Shown here: positions 61,239 to 64,000 of the stretch, one piece after another
Numbering within the stretch: position 1 is the first letter of the stretch
Layout: each line of letters begins with the position of its first letter
Source of the DNA: Deltaproteobacteria bacterium
Lineage (GTDB): Bacteria; Myxococcota_A; Polyangia; DRWM01; JAAZOP01
Length of the DNA stretch: 64,000 nucleotides
Assembly (NCBI GenBank): GCA_016218815.1
Contig: JACRCX010000103.1
Location: forward strand, 1 to 64,000
Direction: 5' to 3'
The notes under the pieces: generated by a model
What the model was told of the DNA's origin: nothing
The model's input: only the letters and a program-made list of their open reading frames with translations
The model's database searches: none
Translations under genes and position numbers: made by a program

Positions 61239-61312
61239 GCTGGGGGCTGGTGGGGGGGGCAGGGTTCCGGGGGGGGAAGAAACCACCGATGAACACCGAT
61301 GGACGCCGATGG
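61239..61312. repeat. Tandem GGGGGCTGG (copy 3) and ACCGATGGACACCGATGG repeat (copy 4)
   Basis: GGCTGGGGGCTGGTGGGGGG (61239-61262) and AACCACCGATGAACACCGAT followed by GGACGCCGATGGG (61281-61312) lie side by side in the gap upstream of yceI. Two of the window's dispersed families thus occur together. Confidence 0.75.
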
Positions 61313-61334
61313 GAGGGCGGCGCCGGTGGTGACA

Positions 61335-61352
61335 TATTGACAAGCATCAATA
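61335..61352. promoter_or_regulatory. Candidate ArsR-type operator TATTGACAAGCATCAATA
   Basis: A perfect inverted repeat TATTGA-CAAGCA-TCAATA (6-bp arms, 6-nt spacer) lies in a locally AT-rich patch 82 bp upstream of the yceI start. It contains TTGACA (61337-61342), a consensus -35 hexamer, so a bound repressor would block RNA polymerase. The operon ends with an ArsR-family regulator gene. ArsR-type operators are commonly AT-rich imperfect palindromes with TTGA/TCAA arms. Confidence 0.5.
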
Positions 61353-61433
61353 CGTGCGCAGGGTGGACCTGCCGGCTGACGGGGCATGCGCGAGACGCGC
61401 GGGGGACCGGGAGGGCCGGGTGGGAGACAGGCG

Positions 61434-62117
61434 ATGAAGTGGTTCCGAGTCGTGTTCGTGATCCTCGTGGGCGTCGGGCTGCCGCTCCTGGGACCATCGT
61501 GCAAGCGTGCGGACGCGGGCGGGGGTGGGGGAGGGGGAGCCTGCGCCGCGCCGGCGCCCGCGGGCTTCGGCCTGGGGGAGGAGGAGTCCGGTCCGCCGCC
61601 CGCGATCTCGGACGGGCACTGGACCTTCGATCCGGCGCACGTCTTCGTCCTGTTCAAGGTCCGTCACTTCGGCGCCGGCTACGTCTACGGGATGTTCAAG
61701 GAGGCGTCCGGGAGCGTGACGCTCGACTCGGCCGACCCGGCGCGGGACCGCGTCGAGATGACGATCGGGGCGGCGAGCCTGGAGACGTTCAACGGCCGCC
61801 GGGACGAGCACCTGCGGGGCCCTGATTTTCTCAACGCGGTGCAGTTCCCGACGCTGTCGTTCCGCAGCTCGTCCCTGGTGCGCGAGGCCGACGGGACGTG
61901 GACGGCGACGGGGGAGCTGACGATCCGCGGCACGGCGAAGACGGTCACGCTGCGGGCGCGGCCGCTGGGCGAGGTCGATGATCCGATGGGCAAGCGACGG
62001 GCGGCGTTCGAGACCGCGTTTGTCATCCCACGGCTGGAGTACGGGGTGAGCTTCATGCCGGAGGCGGGTGGCCACGACGTGTTCGTGCTGGTCTCGGTCG
62101 AGGCCACGAAGGACTGA
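61434..62117 (+). CDS. YceI-family lipocalin-like lipoprotein
   Basis: 227 residues. The signal ends in LLGPSCKRAD (lipobox GPSC); a Gly-rich hinge precedes the YceI domain from ~residue 60. Family landmarks are WTFDPAHVFVLFKVRHFG, VYGMFKEASGSVTLDS, FLNAVQFPTLSFRSSSLV, GELTIRGTAKTVTLRA and EYGVSFMPEAGGHDVFV. YceI folds hold a polyisoprenoid in a beta-barrel pocket in the periplasm. GGGAGACAGG precedes the ATG. It is the first gene of a three-gene operon with a membrane protein (10-bp gap) and an ArsR regulator (5-bp gap). Confidence 0.9.
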   Translation: MKWFRVVFVILVGVGLPLLGPSCKRADAGGGGGGGACAAPAPAGFGLGEEESGPPPAISDGHWTFDPAHVFVLFKVRHFGAGYVYGMFKEASGSVTLDSADPARDRVEMTIGAASLETFNGRRDEHLRGPDFLNAVQFPTLSFRSSSLVREADGTWTATGELTIRGTAKTVTLRARPLGEVDDPMGKRRAAFETAFVIPRLEYGVSFMPEAGGHDVFVLVSVEATKD

Positions 62118-62126
62118 GAGGGTCGC

Positions 62127-62999
62127 GTGGGAGGGCTGTCGTTCTACCTGCGGCCGGCCGTGGACACGGTCGTGGTCCCCGTGGCGGTGGTGGTGGTCGG
62201 GGCGTTCCTGACGCGGGTCGTGCCGGAGCGGCTCCGCGCGGTGCTGGCTGCCGGGACGCTGGCGGCGGGCAGCATGGCGGCGCACGGGGGAATCGTCGGC
62301 TGGCCGCGGATGCCGCCGGTCGACACGCTCGGGTGGTTGATCGTCCTGGTGCCCGCGGCGGCGGTGTTCTTCGCGCCGTTCGACGTGTGGCCGGGGCGGC
62401 TGCGGGGGTGGGGCGTCGCGGTGCTGGCGATGCCGTTCCTGGCGGCTGGTCTGTGGCTGCTGCTCCGCCCGCTGGGGGCGAGCGCCGGCGGCGGCGGGCT
62501 GGCGTGGCGCATCGGGCTGGCGGTCGTGGCGGGCGTGCTGCCGCTGGCGGGGCTGCAGTCGCTGGCCGCGCGTGGCGGCACGGCCGCGATCCTGGCCGGG
62601 CTCGCCGTCTCGTCGGCCGGCGCGGCCCTCGTGCTGGCCTTCGACCGCTCGTTCCTGCTGGGCCAGCTCCTGGGCGGCCAGGCCGCCGCGTTCGGCGCCG
62701 GATCGGTCGCGGCACTGGTGCTGCCGTCGTTCCGTGCCGGCCGGGCGGCCGTCGTCGTCGGGGTCGTCGGCTACGGCGGGGCGCTGGCCTACGCGACGTT
62801 CTACGCGCCGTTGCCGAGCTCCGCCGCCGTGTTGCTTGCGCTGGCGCCTTTGGCGCCGCTGGCCTCGTGGCGGGTGCGTCGCTCGTGGCTGGCCGCGGCG
62901 CTGGCGGCGTTGATCGCGCTTGCGCCCGTCGCGGCGTCGTGGTGGGTGGTCCGCGTCGATCAGGTGTGCCGGGCGTCCGGCGCCGGGTCCGGGGAGTAG
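62127..62999 (+). CDS. Multi-pass inner-membrane protein, unknown function
   Basis: 290 residues from a GTG. About nine hydrophobic segments, Ala/Gly/Val/Leu-rich, with few charged residues between them. No transporter signature, Cys motif or catalytic motif is seen. Its place between yceI and an ArsR-family regulator, with 10- and 5-bp gaps, suggests one operon and one regulator. A role in moving or storing an isoprenoid or metal-related compound is only speculation. No homologous family is recognised by eye. Confidence 0.6.
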   Translation: MGGLSFYLRPAVDTVVVPVAVVVVGAFLTRVVPERLRAVLAAGTLAAGSMAAHGGIVGWPRMPPVDTLGWLIVLVPAAAVFFAPFDVWPGRLRGWGVAVLAMPFLAAGLWLLLRPLGASAGGGGLAWRIGLAVVAGVLPLAGLQSLAARGGTAAILAGLAVSSAGAALVLAFDRSFLLGQLLGGQAAAFGAGSVAALVLPSFRAGRAAVVVGVVGYGGALAYATFYAPLPSSAAVLLALAPLAPLASWRVRRSWLAAALAALIALAPVAASWWVVRVDQVCRASGAGSGE

Positions 63000-63003
63000 G
63001 GCG

Positions 63004-63354
63004 GTGACGGCGTCGGGGCGAGGGGTGGGGCGGTCGGGAGTCGTTTTGCGGCCGAGGGCGAGGCGGTCCGCGGTGGAGCTGGACGAGCGGGCGGTGACTC
63101 GCATCTCGAGGGCGCTGGCCGATCGCAACCGGTTCCTGATCCTGCGGGAGATTGCGGGGGAGCGGGAGCTGTCGTGCGGGGCGATTGCGGAGCGCTTCCC
63201 GATCGGCCAGCCGACGGTATCGCACCATCTGCGGATCCTGGCGGAGGCGGAGTTGGTCCTGGCGCGGCGGGAGGGCCAGCACAGCTACTTCCGGGTGCGG
63301 CGCGACGTCTGGCGGGCGTATCTGCGTGCGTTGCGGGCGGTGCTGCGGGCGTGA
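63004..63354 (+). CDS. ArsR-family winged-helix repressor
   Basis: 116 residues from a GTG at 63004, or 93 from the GTG at 63073 that begins VELDERAVTRIS, a more usual length. The helix-turn-helix reads LSCGAIAERFPIGQPTVSHHLRILAEAELV, and the wing is ARREGQHSYFRV. The family represses when no inducer is bound. The single Cys in LSCGA offers no complete metal site, so the inducer may be redox or a small molecule rather than a metal. It closes the yceI operon; the palindrome at 61335-61352 is its likely operator. Confidence 0.87.
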   Translation: MTASGRGVGRSGVVLRPRARRSAVELDERAVTRISRALADRNRFLILREIAGERELSCGAIAERFPIGQPTVSHHLRILAEAELVLARREGQHSYFRVRRDVWRAYLRALRAVLRA

Positions 63355-63362
63355 GGTCCGGC

Positions 63363-63376
63363 GTGCGACATCGCAC
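63363..63376. promoter_or_regulatory. Palindrome GTGCGA-CA-TCGCAC
   Basis: A perfect 6-bp inverted repeat with a 2-nt spacer lies between the arsR stop and the next gene, 152 bp upstream of that gene's start. It could be an operator or the foot of a transcript-end hairpin. No U-tract follows. Confidence 0.3.
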
Positions 63377-63527
63377 ACTGCGGCGGAATCACGGGCGTCC
63401 GGGTTGGCTCGAGCGGTGCGGGGCCATAGAATCCGCCTCGAGGGTGGCCGTCTCATGCACGCCCGACGGCGACGAGCGTCGGCGGCGGGAGTTGGGCCGG
63501 ACGGGGAGGGAGCAGAGGAGGGTGAGG

Positions 63528-64000
63528 ATGGATCGCGCGGTGCTTCGGTCGGTGGTCATCGGATCGGTTCTGGTGGTGGGCGGGGTCGTGGCCGCGCAGC
63601 AGGCGGCGGACGTGAGCCAGGTGGTGCGCGACATCGAGCACAACGAGTTCCGGTTCGACGACATCACGTACACGATGAAGATCAAGTTGATCGAGGCGGG
63701 CGAGACGACGCGCGAGATCGAGTTCCAGGTCTACGCCAAGGGCTCGGACAAGATGCTGATCAAGATCACGGCGCCGGGCGAGGTGGCGGGGACGGCGATC
63801 CTGCAGCTGGGGCCGCGGACGATGTACATGTACAATCCGGAGGATCGTTCGGTCCGCCTCATCGCCGCGTCGGCCCGGGCCCAGGGTCTGCTGGGCACCG
63901 ACTACGCGGCTGCGGACGCGTCGCTGGTGGGGATCGGCGACGGCTGGACGAACACGCTGCTGGAGACGACGGACGCGTTCTACAAGGTGCAGTCGGTGCC
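63528..64000 (+). CDS. Outer membrane lipoprotein-sorting protein (3' truncated by window edge)
   Basis: 157 residues are visible before the window ends. GAGGAGGGTGAGG precedes the ATG. A signal peptide (VVIGSVLVVGGVVAAQQA) is followed by VVRDIEHNEFRFDDITYTMK, EIEFQVYAKGSDKMLIKITAPGEVAGTAILQLG and MYMYNPEDRSVRLIAASARAQGLLGTDYA. This fits the outer-membrane-lipoprotein-sorting (LolA-like) family that often travels with RND-type or MacB-like exporters. The fold binds lipids or lipoprotein tails in the periplasm. The rest of the gene and any transporter partner lie outside the window. Confidence 0.8.
   Translation, partial: MDRAVLRSVVIGSVLVVGGVVAAQQAADVSQVVRDIEHNEFRFDDITYTMKIKLIEAGETTREIEFQVYAKGSDKMLIKITAPGEVAGTAILQLGPRTMYMYNPEDRSVRLIAASARAQGLLGTDYAAADASLVGIGDGWTNTLLETTDAFYKVQSV

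Overview
The window is a very GC-rich bacterial chromosome segment with dense, mostly single-copy genes on both strands. Several features point to Myxococcota (Polyangia-like): many Cys-rich or MopE-type surface lipoproteins with acidic D/E/A linkers, a Ser/Thr kinase with PEGA domains, an oxidosqualene cyclase, and the gene order lptA-lptB-(insert)-rpoN-hpf-ptsN-hprK-rapZ-ptsH-ptsI. This lineage assignment is inference from gene content. I see no rRNA, tRNA, CRISPR array, transposase or phage module.

Layout. 0-8 kb: the 3' part of a B12-dependent acyl-CoA mutase and its cobalamin-binding subunit, a small barrel-like protein, a FAD oxidoreductase, a lipoprotein fused to a GyrI-like domain, hisS and an alpha/alpha-toroid protein. 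7.5-18 kb: secreted proteins (Cys-rich, kelch-like, an alpha/beta hydrolase), DUF507, and two multi-pass GT-C-like membrane proteins. 18-31 kb: a divergent pair of D-Ala-D-Ala-ligase-like ATP-grasp and C39-peptidase-like genes, a 942-residue MopE/lamin-tail lipoprotein, a GlcD-like oxidase, SCP2, a Gfo/Idh/MocA oxidoreductase and several orphan lipoproteins. 31-36 kb: a decaying accessory patch with a DUF1016 (YhcG) nuclease relic, a frameshifted beta-propeller gene, and an AAA ATPase overlapping a broken DUF4276 gene. 36-42 kb: a minus-strand run of Ser/Thr kinase, TPR/PEGA protein, lipoprotein, oxidosqualene cyclase and methyltransferase.

43-56 kb: a Lol/MacB-type ABC transporter, then lptA-lptB, an EGF/VWA-like lipoprotein, and the sigma-54/nitrogen-PTS operon (rpoN, hpf, ptsN, hprK, rapZ, ptsH, ptsI), whose last five genes overlap by 4-17 nt. 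56-64 kb: a diguanylate cyclase, an OPA-type MFS transporter, a hybrid histidine kinase, a yceI-membrane-arsR operon with a candidate operator, and the 5' part of an outer-membrane-lipoprotein-sorting gene.

The least explained structure is non-coding. About a dozen families of short tandem or palindromic repeats (units about 7-20 bp) sit in many of the intergenic gaps, often in two to four dispersed copies. One family is anchored so that its end supplies the TAG stop codon of the adjacent gene. Other leads are an HPr kinase lacking several usual catalytic residues, an oxidosqualene cyclase with DCAAE in place of DCTAE, a periplasmic GyrI-like fusion, and a Lol-type permease carrying a Cys-rich insert.
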